Of a stretch of 64,000 nt of DNA, positions 50,047-57,992 are shown in pieces. Numbering within the stretch: the first letter of the stretch is position 1; the number at the start of each line of letters is the position of its first letter. The position numbers were made by a program, and so were the translations under genes. The stretch lies in NCBI GenBank assembly GCA_016213845.1, contig JACQZN010000132.1, forward strand, positions 1-64,000, in the 5' to 3' direction. The notes under the pieces were generated by a model. It did no database searches and was not told where the DNA came from. It saw nothing but the letters and a program-made list of their open reading frames with translations. This DNA is from Candidatus Wallbacteria bacterium (GTDB lineage: Bacteria; Muiribacteriota; UBA6191; JACPRK01).

Positions 50047-51555
50047 TTACGGTGTCGCGGGCGTTTCCGCGATCTTCTCCTCCAGAGCCGTCACGCGCTC
50101 CACCCCTTCCTCCGGCGGCAGCTCGATCCCGCCGGCGCGGACCTGCTCCACGGCTCGCCGGCCGAGCTGGATGTAGCTCTCGTCGATGCGGCGCTCCAGC
50201 CGCGTGACGGGATCATCCTGGGCCGGCCCGCCCGCCAGCTTCGCCTTCAGGCTCCCGAAGAATCCCTTCTCGACGCCGCTGCCGTCCGCCTTCACCTTTT
50301 CCTGGTGGCGCTTCAACGTCTCCTGGTACTTGAGGATGTCGTAGTAGAGCAAGTTCAACTGGGGGTGGGTGAGCTCGCTGGCGCGCACGCGCTTGAAGAC
50401 GGAAAGTCCGATGCGCTTGAGCTCCGCCTTCAGCATCTCATCCAGCTCTCCGCGGCCGCGGCCCTCCAGGTTCAGGGCAGCAGTGGCAGGTTTGCGGGCC
50501 AGAAGGCTCTCGGCCTGCTTCTGCAGCAGTTCGGCCTGCTGCTTCTTGCTGACGCCGGCGGTCAAGCCGATGGAGCCGTCGATGGCCGAAGGGTCTCGCG
50601 GCGGCGTGGCAAAGGCTGCGGCCGCGCGCTTCTCGGCATCGCGCTCGGCCATCAGCTCGATGTCGTACATCTCGCCCGCCATCGTGGCCGGCTGGTCCTT
50701 GCGGATGACGCGGATCGCCTTGCGCGCCTCCTCGCAGACGTCGATGTCCAGGTCGTTCAAGAGCGGCCGGATGGCGGGCACGGCGCGCTCGTCGTTGTGC
50801 ATCTTGAGGCCGCGCACGGCCCTGAGCCGGATGCCCTCGTAGGGATCTCTCAGCGCGCGGATCAACAGGTCGACCATCGCCGGCGCCCGGATATGAGACA
50901 TCGCATAGACGGCGCTCTCACGCATCGAGACCTTGCTCGACTTGAGCATCTCCTCCAGGTAGAGCGCAATCTTGGGGACGCCGATCCGGCCGAGCGCCTT
51001 GGCCACGTTGCCCCGAACACGGTTGTTGTCGTCGGCCAGCAGCGGCGTCAAGAGCTCGGTCACCCGCTTGTCGTCGCCGAGCTTCTCGACCACCTCGACG
51101 GCGTTGGCGCGCACGCGCGAGTCCGTGTGGCCGAGGTGTCCGACGGCCATCTCGACGTCGACGGGCTGCGCAACCCGCGCCAGCTGCGACAGCAGCGTCG
51201 CCAGCCCGACCGGCTCCTCTTCGACCGCCAGGCTCGCCAGCACGTCGGTGCGGGAGGCCATGCACTCGGCCTTCGGCGGCTCGGCGGGGTCGGGCGCAGC
51301 CTGCGACGCCTGGCGTCCCTGAGGCATCCGGGCGAAGAGCTCCTCGATCTTGTTGGCCGCCTTCTTCGCCAGGAAGGCGATGTCGGCGTTGGCCGAGCCC
51401 GTGGCGCCCTGGACTGCCGTCCGCAGCGTCACCAGGTCGCTGGGGTCTTCGATGGAAGTCGGAGAGAGCTGACCGATCGTGGTGAGCGCCATCAGCTGGA
51501 TGTCCTCGTCCTGATGGGCGACGTCTCTGCAGATCTTCTTGAGATTGATGGCCAT
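50047..51555 (-). CDS. HEAT-repeat protein, paralogue 3 of 4
   Basis: 502 residues, starting 4 bp after the stop of paralogue 4. N-terminal module 'INLKKICRDVAHQDEDIQLM' and 'DIAFLAKKAANKIEELFA'. HEAT block 'TDSRVRANAVEVVEKLG', 'NNRVRGNVAKALGRIG', 'VSMRESAVYAMSHIR', 'DPYEGIRLRAVRGLK'. C-terminal module 'LNLLYYDILKYQETLKRH' and 'SYIQLGRRAVEQVRAGG'. It is clearly a duplicate of the gene at 34661, 14 kb away. No export signal. Function unknown; repeats of this kind bind other proteins. Confidence 0.85.
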   Translation of the reverse strand: MAINLKKICRDVAHQDEDIQLMALTTIGQLSPTSIEDPSDLVTLRTAVQGATGSANADIAFLAKKAANKIEELFARMPQGRQASQAAPDPAEPPKAECMASRTDVLASLAVEEEPVGLATLLSQLARVAQPVDVEMAVGHLGHTDSRVRANAVEVVEKLGDDKRVTELLTPLLADDNNRVRGNVAKALGRIGVPKIALYLEEMLKSSKVSMRESAVYAMSHIRAPAMVDLLIRALRDPYEGIRLRAVRGLKMHNDERAVPAIRPLLNDLDIDVCEEARKAIRVIRKDQPATMAGEMYDIELMAERDAEKRAAAAFATPPRDPSAIDGSIGLTAGVSKKQQAELLQKQAESLLARKPATAALNLEGRGRGELDEMLKAELKRIGLSVFKRVRASELTHPQLNLLYYDILKYQETLKRHQEKVKADGSGVEKGFFGSLKAKLAGGPAQDDPVTRLERRIDESYIQLGRRAVEQVRAGGIELPPEEGVERVTALEEKIAETPATP

Positions 51556-51559
51556 GGCG

Positions 51560-53884
51560 CTACGCCTTGCCCTCCTTGAGCTTGCGGACCGAAGTGAAGA
51601 TCTCCTCGACCTTCGCGTACATCTCGGCGAGGTCGGCGTGTCGCTTGCCTCCGGCCTGCAGTTGCTCCACTGCCAGCTCGCCCAGCTTGCGGTAGGCCTC
51701 TGAGGCCTGAAAGTCGATCTGCGCCCGTTTGTGCTCGGTCTCGCGTTTGCTGAAGATCGACTTCAGCAGCCCCATCCGGTTCACCTCGGCAAGGTGCGCT
51801 TCCAGGACACCTTCGGCTTTCTGTACCGCCCGCGAGTTCGCCACCAGCTTGACGTCGTTGATGAGGTTGGCCCGGATCAGCTTCCAGATGCGGCGGCCCA
51901 TCTGCTCGAGCTCGCGGTCGAGCTGGTCGTAGAGGCCGTCGAGCACGTCCTGCATCTCGGGCGCCAGCATCAGCCGCGAAGGAGCGTTCTCGCGCATGTC
52001 GGCGTCCATCTCGCGCCCGAAGGCGCCGGGGGCCGGGGGCTCGGCGGAGTCGCGGTCGGGATCGAACTTGCCGAAGTCGAGCGCTCCCGTGGTCGTCGCG
52101 GGCGAGGAGTCGCCCGGTGTTGCGGCGCGCGCAGCGGTCTTCAAGGGCGGCAGATCGGGTGCCTCCACGGTGCGCGTGGGCGGCGGGCGCTCGGCCCGTC
52201 CGGGTGCCGGGCGGGCAGCCGGCGCCGGGGGCGGCGTGCTGGCGGTCAGCGCGGCCCTTGCCGCCGACGCCACGCCGGGGTCCGAATCGCCCGCGAGCCG
52301 CTCCAATAGCGACTCCATTCCCGGCCGGCCCCCGAGCGCAGCCACGGCGCGCTTGCGCAGGCCGGCGTCGTCGTCCACGACGATTCGAGTGAAAAGCTCC
52401 GTCGTATCCACCGAGTCCAGCGTCCCGAGGACGAAGAGGCCGGTGGCGCGCGTCTCGACGTCTGCGCTGGAGAGAAGATACTCCACGTGGGGCAGCACGC
52501 TTTGAGGGTCGTAGCGGCCCAGCGCCTTGAGGGTGTTGCCGCGGACGCGGTTGTCGCGGTCGTTGGCGAGCGGGGCCAGCAGCGTGAGGACCTGTTCGGA
52601 GCTGCCAAGGCGCTCGACGGCCTCGACGGCGTTGGCGCGGACGCGATCGTTCTTGTGGCCCAGGAACCTCCGCACCAGGCCGAGCTCCTCGGAGGTACCG
52701 ACGACCGAGAGCGCCGAGAGGGCCGCGGAGACGACGATGGGCTCCTTTTCGCCCTCGAGCGCCTCGAGAACTTCGAGCCTGGCGCCGGTGAGTTTTTCAG
52801 CCTCGATCTGCTGCAGTCGGAGTACGAGCGGCGAGACCTCGGCCTGGCTGGCGGCGGGGCCGGGAGGCGCGACGCGGGGGGCGGCGGGCGCAGCGGGCGG
52901 CGTCCTTGCCGCGGGCGGCTGCGGGGGGCGCCTGCGCGCAGCGGCGCGGGAAGCGGCCTGGGCGATGGCCGGATCGGGGTCTTGCGAGAGGCGGGCTAGC
53001 AGGTCGGGGACCTGCGGGTGGCTCTGGTACTCCAGGGCCTGTACGACCTTGGCGCGCACCTGCGCGTTGGCGTCGCGAGCCGCCTTGCGCAAGAGCTCGA
53101 CCGGCTGGTCGCCGCTCAGTCCGGCCAGCGCCATGACCGCGGCGATGCGCGGAGGGAGCTGGGTGGCGGAGAGCATCTGCTCCAGCAGGCGCACGAGCTG
53201 TTCGCGGTCTGCCTTGGCGATGGCCGCCAGCACATTGGCCGAGACGCGCGGGTCGGGGTCGGTCAGCATCGGTGCAAGGCCCGGAAGCAGCGCGGCGCCT
53301 GGAGCCAGCCGGCTGTAGGCGGCGACCGCGTTGGCGCGGATCTCGGGCATTGCGTGCGTGAAGAAGGCTTGAACGGTCGGCAGGTCGGTCCCGCTGCCGA
53401 TGGCGGCCAGTGCCGGCAGCGAGTATCCAATGACACGCGGATCGGTTGCGCGTGCCAGGACGTCGAGCAGGTCGGCGTAGACGGAAGGATCGGGCTGCTG
53501 GCAGAGCGCCTTGAGGGATTTCACCAGAGCCTCCGGGTCCCGGGTCCGCAGCGGACTGGGCGGCGGCACCGGCTTGGGCGGCGCGGGCGGCGGCGGGGCG
53601 GCCTCGCGGGGGGGGGCCGCGGGCCTGGCCGGTGCCGTGGCGGGCGCCTCCAGGACAAAGCTGGGCTTCAGGTGCTCGTAGGCCTTCTGGGCGAAGAACT
53701 GCGCGTCGCCCGATTCGCGGGCCATCCGCTCCTCGAGATCCCGCTTGATGCGCTGCAGGAGCTGCAGGTTCGACAGCGTCGTCGAGGCCATGTCGAGCCG
53801 GCATAGCGTCCGCATCGCCAGCAGCCGGATGTCCTCGTCCGGGTGCGTTAGATCTTCCGCGAGCTTCAGCAGGTTGATTCCCAT
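51560..53884 (-). CDS. HEAT-repeat protein, paralogue 4 of 4 (two HEAT blocks)
   Basis: 774 residues. It has the shared N-terminal module ('INLLKLAEDLTHPDEDIRLL', 'AQFFAQKAYEHLKPSF') but two HEAT blocks (about 115-320 and 355-560) instead of one. The second block carries the family signature 'NDRVRANAVEAVERLG' and 'DNRVRGNTLKALGRYD'. Pro/Ala linkers separate the blocks. The C-terminal module (about 640-774) is helical: 'LYDQLDRELEQMGRRIWKLI' and 'AYRKLGELAVEQLQAGG', but lacks the Y-x-D-F-L motif of the other three. The extra block probably arose by internal duplication. It begins 24 bp after pdxJ. Confidence 0.85.
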   Translation of the reverse strand: MGINLLKLAEDLTHPDEDIRLLAMRTLCRLDMASTTLSNLQLLQRIKRDLEERMARESGDAQFFAQKAYEHLKPSFVLEAPATAPARPAAPPREAAPPPPAPPKPVPPPSPLRTRDPEALVKSLKALCQQPDPSVYADLLDVLARATDPRVIGYSLPALAAIGSGTDLPTVQAFFTHAMPEIRANAVAAYSRLAPGAALLPGLAPMLTDPDPRVSANVLAAIAKADREQLVRLLEQMLSATQLPPRIAAVMALAGLSGDQPVELLRKAARDANAQVRAKVVQALEYQSHPQVPDLLARLSQDPDPAIAQAASRAAARRRPPQPPAARTPPAAPAAPRVAPPGPAASQAEVSPLVLRLQQIEAEKLTGARLEVLEALEGEKEPIVVSAALSALSVVGTSEELGLVRRFLGHKNDRVRANAVEAVERLGSSEQVLTLLAPLANDRDNRVRGNTLKALGRYDPQSVLPHVEYLLSSADVETRATGLFVLGTLDSVDTTELFTRIVVDDDAGLRKRAVAALGGRPGMESLLERLAGDSDPGVASAARAALTASTPPPAPAARPAPGRAERPPPTRTVEAPDLPPLKTAARAATPGDSSPATTTGALDFGKFDPDRDSAEPPAPGAFGREMDADMRENAPSRLMLAPEMQDVLDGLYDQLDRELEQMGRRIWKLIRANLINDVKLVANSRAVQKAEGVLEAHLAEVNRMGLLKSIFSKRETEHKRAQIDFQASEAYRKLGELAVEQLQAGGKRHADLAEMYAKVEEIFTSVRKLKEGKA

Positions 53885-53908
53885 TGCCGACCCTCGCCGC
53901 CCGTCCGC

Positions 53909-54631
53909 CTAGCTTCCCCGGGCGCCCTGGGCCATGGCCTGCATCATCTCGCCGATGGCGGCCTGGAGGCCCACGAAGATGGCCCTGGAGACGATGTGGT
54001 GGCCGATGTTGAGCTCCTCGACAGGCCGCACGGCCACGATCGGGCCGACGTTGGCGACGGTCAGCCCGTGCCCGGCCGCCACGCGCATGCCCAGGCGCGC
54101 GGCCGTGAGAGCGGCCTCCTCGATGGCGGCCAGCTCCCGGGCCGCATCGGGCCAACGCTTTGCGTACTCGCCCGTGTGGATCTCGATCTCCCGGATGCCG
54201 AGCGATGCGGCCTGCTCGATCTGGCGGCTGTCCGGATCGATGAAGACGGCCACGTCCATCCCCAGCTCCCGTCCCAGCTCCGCGAAGCGGCGGATCGCCT
54301 CCGGGGAGCGGAAGCAGTCCAGCCCCCCCAGGGTCGTGATCTCGCCGGGCTGCTCGGGGACCAGCGTCACCTTGTGCGGGCGGTGCCGCCGGGCGATCTG
54401 CTGCATCTCGTCGGTCGTCGCCATCTCGATGTTGAGCGGCAGCAGCTCCGAAGCGCGAATCCGCGCGATGTCGGACTCCTGGATGTGGCGCCGGTCCATC
54501 CGGATGTGCACGGTGATGCCGTCGGCCCCGGCGGCGCGCACGATCTGGGCGGCCTCGAACGGATCGGGCTCCACGCCGCCCCGGGCCTGCCGGACGGTGG
54601 CGACGTGATCGATGTTGACGCCCAACCTCAT
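53909..54631 (-). CDS. pdxJ: pyridoxine 5'-phosphate synthase
   Basis: 240 residues from the ATG at 54631, which overlaps the pgeF stop (ATGA) and follows GGGAGG. The TIM-barrel family is clear: 'RLGVNIDHVATVRQARGG', 'DGITVHIRMDRRHIQESD', 'NIEMATTDEMQ', 'VTLVPEQPGEITTLGGLD', 'EIHTGEYA', 'AGHGLTVANVGPI', 'ELNIGHHIVSRAIFVG'. It makes pyridoxine 5'-phosphate in the DXP-dependent vitamin B6 pathway. The partner pdxA is not in the window. Confidence 0.97.
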   Translation of the reverse strand: MRLGVNIDHVATVRQARGGVEPDPFEAAQIVRAAGADGITVHIRMDRRHIQESDIARIRASELLPLNIEMATTDEMQQIARRHRPHKVTLVPEQPGEITTLGGLDCFRSPEAIRRFAELGRELGMDVAVFIDPDSRQIEQAASLGIREIEIHTGEYAKRWPDAARELAAIEEAALTAARLGMRVAAGHGLTVANVGPIVAVRPVEELNIGHHIVSRAIFVGLQAAIGEMMQAMAQGARGS

Positions 54632-55443
54632 CGGCCGTTCCTCCCTTCGCCGGATGCGGCGCGGCCGATCACGCTGGCCAGCCGCCCGCGCTCGCGCCCG
54701 TTGTCGCGCCGATAGCTGAAGTAGAGCTGCGGGTTGCACGCCGTGCACTCCGAGGAGATCTCGATGGAGCGGGAAGGTACGCCGGCTCTTTCGAGTAGCT
54801 TGCGCAGCGCGTCCCCCAGCGCCACCGTCGTCCGCCCGCCCTCTCGCCGCACCACGTCCTGTCCGAAGCGTTCTCCGAACGGCTCCGCCACGTCGTCCTT
54901 CACCTCGAAACAGCACGGCTGGATGTGCGGCCCCGCTGCGACCACCAGCTCGCCGGCCCCAGCGCCCGAGCCGCGCGCCAGGTCGGCCAGCGTCGCCTCG
55001 ACCACTCCGGCCGCCATCCCGCGCCAACCCGCGTGCGCAGCGGCGACCGCCCGGCCGTCAGCGGCCGCGACCAGCACCGGCACGCAGTCCGCCGTGACGA
55101 TCGCCAGCCCCACGCCGGCCTCCCGCGTCCAGAGCGCGTCCCCCTCGCCCAGGACCGCGTAGCCGCTCACCTCGGGGGCCTCCCGCACCGTCACGCCGTG
55201 GCACTGGTTCTGGTACCAGACGCCGTGCCACTGGCAGCCCGCCGCCGCCAGGAACCGGTCCCAGTTGGCCGTCACGTTGTCGTTCCAGTCCTGGCTGTAG
55301 AAGCCCAGGTTCAGCGTGTCGTGCGGCGCCGGGCTGATGCCACCCTTGCGCGTGGAAAAGGCGTGCTCGATTCCGGGCACCGCACCGAGCAGGGGCGACG
55401 TCAGGTAGGCGACACCGTTCTTTTCGTGGAGCTCTAGGGGCAT
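54628..55443 (-). CDS. pgeF: peptidoglycan editing factor PgeF (YfiH / laccase-domain) family
   Basis: 271 residues. Family signatures: 'FSTRKGGISPAPHDTLNLG', 'NQCHGVTV', 'IVTADCVPVLVA', 'AVAAAHAGWRGMAAGVVEAT', 'GPHIQPCCFEVKDDVAEPF', 'SRSIEISSECTACNPQLYFS'. The Cys and His residues that bind the metal are present. The family clears mis-incorporated residues from murein precursors, and some members act on purine nucleosides. First gene of a likely pgeF-pdxJ-HEAT-HEAT unit. Confidence 0.93.
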   Translation of the reverse strand: MPLELHEKNGVAYLTSPLLGAVPGIEHAFSTRKGGISPAPHDTLNLGFYSQDWNDNVTANWDRFLAAAGCQWHGVWYQNQCHGVTVREAPEVSGYAVLGEGDALWTREAGVGLAIVTADCVPVLVAAADGRAVAAAHAGWRGMAAGVVEATLADLARGSGAGAGELVVAAGPHIQPCCFEVKDDVAEPFGERFGQDVVRREGGRTTVALGDALRKLLERAGVPSRSIEISSECTACNPQLYFSYRRDNGRERGRLASVIGRAASGEGRNGR

Positions 55444-55525
55444 GGCTGCCGGGACGCTACGTCATGCGCGCGTCCCCGGACCCGCACAGTTTACAGCCCG
55501 CCCGCGTCCGGGGCGAGGGCCGCAG

Positions 55526-55619
55526 GGAAATGGAGGGACACACGACTCATTTTCAGATGCGTAGACGAACCGGGCGCCTGGCCGGATTCGAAAAATGAGT
55601 CGTGTGTCCCTCCATTTCC
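55526..55619. repeat. REP-like palindrome with 28-bp perfect arms and a 38-nt centre
   Basis: Left arm 55526-55553 and right arm 55592-55619 are exact reverse complements. Both contain the core GGGACACACGAC found in the palindrome at 12451-12511. The centre holds a second small stem (CCGG/CCGG), so the transcript would fold as a branched hairpin. It lies in the spacer (55444-55640) between pgeF and the TPR gene; nothing else is evident there. Confidence 0.9.
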
Positions 55620-55640
55620 GGGGGGGGAGGGGGGCGAGCC

Positions 55641-57200
55641 CTACTCCAGCGTCGAGAAGCGCTTCATCCGGTCCGACATGTCGGCCGCGTAGCGGGCTAC
55701 CTCGGAGTCGGTGCCGGCCAGCGACGCGGCCAGGGCGAACGTCTTCTGCGAGCGGTCGAACTGCCGGCGGCGCGCCTCGATGTAACCCCGGATCAGGAGG
55801 GCCTCCAGGTAGCGCGGCTCCCGCGCCAGCGCCTTGTCGACGTGGCCCAGGGCCCGCTCCAGGTCTCCGCTGCGGACGTTGAGAAATGCCAGCGCCTTGT
55901 TGGCCACCGGGTGCGTCCCGTCGGTCAGGAGCACCTTCTGGTACTGGAGCTTTGCCTCCTCATCGGCCTGCCGGCCGAAGAGCGCCTCGCCCATGCGCAG
56001 GTACCCGCCCAGCCTCGCCTCCTGCGTGATCTCCTCGTGCTGAGTCATCTGCGGGAGCAGGTCGCGGGCCTGCCGCGCCTCGTCGCTGGCGGGCTCCAGG
56101 TTGATGACCGTCTCGAGCTCGCTGGCGGCGTCCTTGTAGAGCTCGAACTGTGCGTACAGTCGCGCCAGCTCCAGGTGGCGCCTCACAAGGTCCGTCGCCA
56201 GCCGGCGCTGGCCGGCGGCCGCGGATTCGCGGTTGTCGCCCGGCCGCGGGTCCGCTTCTCCCGGCTGCTTGCGGAAGTCGATGGGCGGGCCGCGATGCTC
56301 CCGGATCGGCGTTGGGGCAGCGCGCGTGCCCCGAAGGCCGTCCCCGCGGCCAGCGGCCGGCGCGGGCGACTCGAGCAAGGTCGAGGTCCTCTGCTGCCCC
56401 GCCGTGAGGAAGCGATCGAGCGAGTGGCCCGGGAAGTAGGGTCCCAGCTCGTTCAGCATCCGCACGATTTCCTGGCCCGGCGCCGAAGAGCGGTCGACCA
56501 GCTTGAGCGCCCGCGAGAGTGTCTGGCGCGCCAGCTCCTTGTTCCCGAGCCGATCGTAGGCCATCCCGAGCCCCATCAGGCCCTTGACGTGGCGGGGGTC
56601 GCGCTCCACCAGCTTGCGCAGGTACATCGCCGAGCGGGCGTAGTCGCCTCGCTTCAGCGTCATCACACCGGCGTGATAGTAGGCCGGCAGGTTGTTCGGG
56701 TCTTTTTCGAGCGCAGCGCGGAAGAGCGTCTCGGCCTGTGCGAAATTCTTGCGGTGGTACTCCGCCCAGCCGAGGCTGTCGTGCGCGGCGGAGAAATCGG
56801 GGTTGAGCTGCACGGCCTTGCGCAACAGCCGCTCGCCCCGCGGCAGGTCGATCGCCCGGTCGACCAGCAGGAAGCCGAGGTTGTTGAGGGCGCGCACCTC
56901 GCCGGGATCGAGCCTGAGCGTCGCCTCGTACTCGGCGATGGCGCCTCGGAAATCGCCCAGCTTCTCGAGCGCGTAGCCCTTCTGGAAACGGGCTTCCGTG
57001 GTCCCCGGGAACTCGGAGAGGATCTGGTCGTACTGCCGGACGGCGCCCGCGTAGTCACCGGCGGCCAGCGTCCGCGTCGCGCGCTCCAGACCCGGCACGG
57101 CGCCACCGCGCGCCGCCATTGTGGGCGCGGCGCCAGCGGCCGCCAGCGCTAGCAAGAGCGCGACCTGGAGAGTGCGGTGGTGTGCGACTGGGCGGCTCAT
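55641..57200 (-). CDS. exported TPR-repeat protein
   Basis: 519 residues. A signal peptide is present ('TLQVALLLALAAAGAAPTMA'). A first TPR block spans about 30-235 ('GDYAGAVRQYDQILSEFPGT', 'GDFRGAIAEYEATLRLDP', 'FAQAETLFRAALEKDPNN', 'GDYARSAMYLRKLVERDP'). A Pro/Arg-rich gap (about 265-325) follows, and then a second TPR block (about 335-519: 'KDAASELETVINLEP', 'GDLERALGHVDKALAREP'). Probably a periplasmic or membrane-associated scaffold. Its ATG overlaps the tatD stop by 4 bp. Partner unknown. Confidence 0.87.
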   Translation of the reverse strand: MSRPVAHHRTLQVALLLALAAAGAAPTMAARGGAVPGLERATRTLAAGDYAGAVRQYDQILSEFPGTTEARFQKGYALEKLGDFRGAIAEYEATLRLDPGEVRALNNLGFLLVDRAIDLPRGERLLRKAVQLNPDFSAAHDSLGWAEYHRKNFAQAETLFRAALEKDPNNLPAYYHAGVMTLKRGDYARSAMYLRKLVERDPRHVKGLMGLGMAYDRLGNKELARQTLSRALKLVDRSSAPGQEIVRMLNELGPYFPGHSLDRFLTAGQQRTSTLLESPAPAAGRGDGLRGTRAAPTPIREHRGPPIDFRKQPGEADPRPGDNRESAAAGQRRLATDLVRRHLELARLYAQFELYKDAASELETVINLEPASDEARQARDLLPQMTQHEEITQEARLGGYLRMGEALFGRQADEEAKLQYQKVLLTDGTHPVANKALAFLNVRSGDLERALGHVDKALAREPRYLEALLIRGYIEARRRQFDRSQKTFALAASLAGTDSEVARYAADMSDRMKRFSTLE

Positions 57201-57979
57201 GCGGGTTCCTCCGGGATGCCGAAGAGCGTGCGGGCGTTTGCCGTCGTGATCCGGCCGATCTCCTCCGGGGTCGAGCCCCGGATGCGCGCAAGCTCCGCGG
57301 CGACCAGCGCCACGTGCGCCGGCTCGTTTCGCTTGCCGCGGTGCGGCACGGGCGTGAGGTAGGGACAGTCCGTCTCGAGCAGGATGCGCTCCAGCGGAAG
57401 CCGACCCACCAGCTCTCGGAGCGCGTCGTTCTTCTTGAACGTGAGCGGCCCGCCGAAGGAGAGGCTCATCCCCTGGTCCAGGATCGTCACGGCCTGCGTG
57501 TAGTCGCCGGCGTAGCAGTGGAAGACGCCCGCGGGAAATCGGGGGAAGTCCTTGCAGAGAATGCCGAGCAGATCGTCCATGGCGTCGCGGCAGTGAATCA
57601 CGACGGGGCGCTCCTCGCGAAGGGCGAGCTCGACCTGCATCGAGAAGACCTGGCGCTGGCGAGGGCGCGGAGAGTGATCGTAAAAGTAGTCGAGGCCCAT
57701 CTCGCCCAGCGCGACCACCTTGGCGCTGCGGTGCAGCGCCAGCAGCCGGTGGAGCTCCTCGTCGGTGTGGCGGGCGGCTTCGTGCGGATGGACGCCGACC
57801 GTGGCGTAAACGTGCGGAGTGGCGTGGGCCAGCGCGATCGATGCTGCGCTCGTGGCGGCGTCCGTCCCGACGTCGACGATGAAGGCGAGCCCGGCCGCCG
57901 AGGCGCGGCGTAAGACTTCGTCGCGGTCCGCTTCGAACTCCGGGCCGTTGATGTGCGCGTGCGTGTCGCAGAGGGGCAT
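57197..57979 (-). CDS. tatD: TatD-family metal-dependent hydrolase (deoxyribonuclease)
   Basis: 260 residues from the ATG at 57979, where the family begins ('LCDTHAHINGPEF', the first two metal His). Other ligands: 'ATVGVHPHEAA', 'VALGEMGLDYFY' (Glu), 'PVVIHCRDAMDDLL' (His), 'GVFHCYAGDY' (His) and 'ILLETDCPYLTPVPHRGKRN' (Asp). All are intact, so it should be an active nuclease/hydrolase. It overlaps the TPR gene downstream by 4 bp and starts 13 bp after the degenerate GGDEF gene. Confidence 0.93.
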   Translation of the reverse strand: MPLCDTHAHINGPEFEADRDEVLRRASAAGLAFIVDVGTDAATSAASIALAHATPHVYATVGVHPHEAARHTDEELHRLLALHRSAKVVALGEMGLDYFYDHSPRPRQRQVFSMQVELALREERPVVIHCRDAMDDLLGILCKDFPRFPAGVFHCYAGDYTQAVTILDQGMSLSFGGPLTFKKNDALRELVGRLPLERILLETDCPYLTPVPHRGKRNEPAHVALVAAELARIRGSTPEEIGRITTANARTLFGIPEEPA

Positions 57980-57992
57980 CGCGGCGAGTCTC

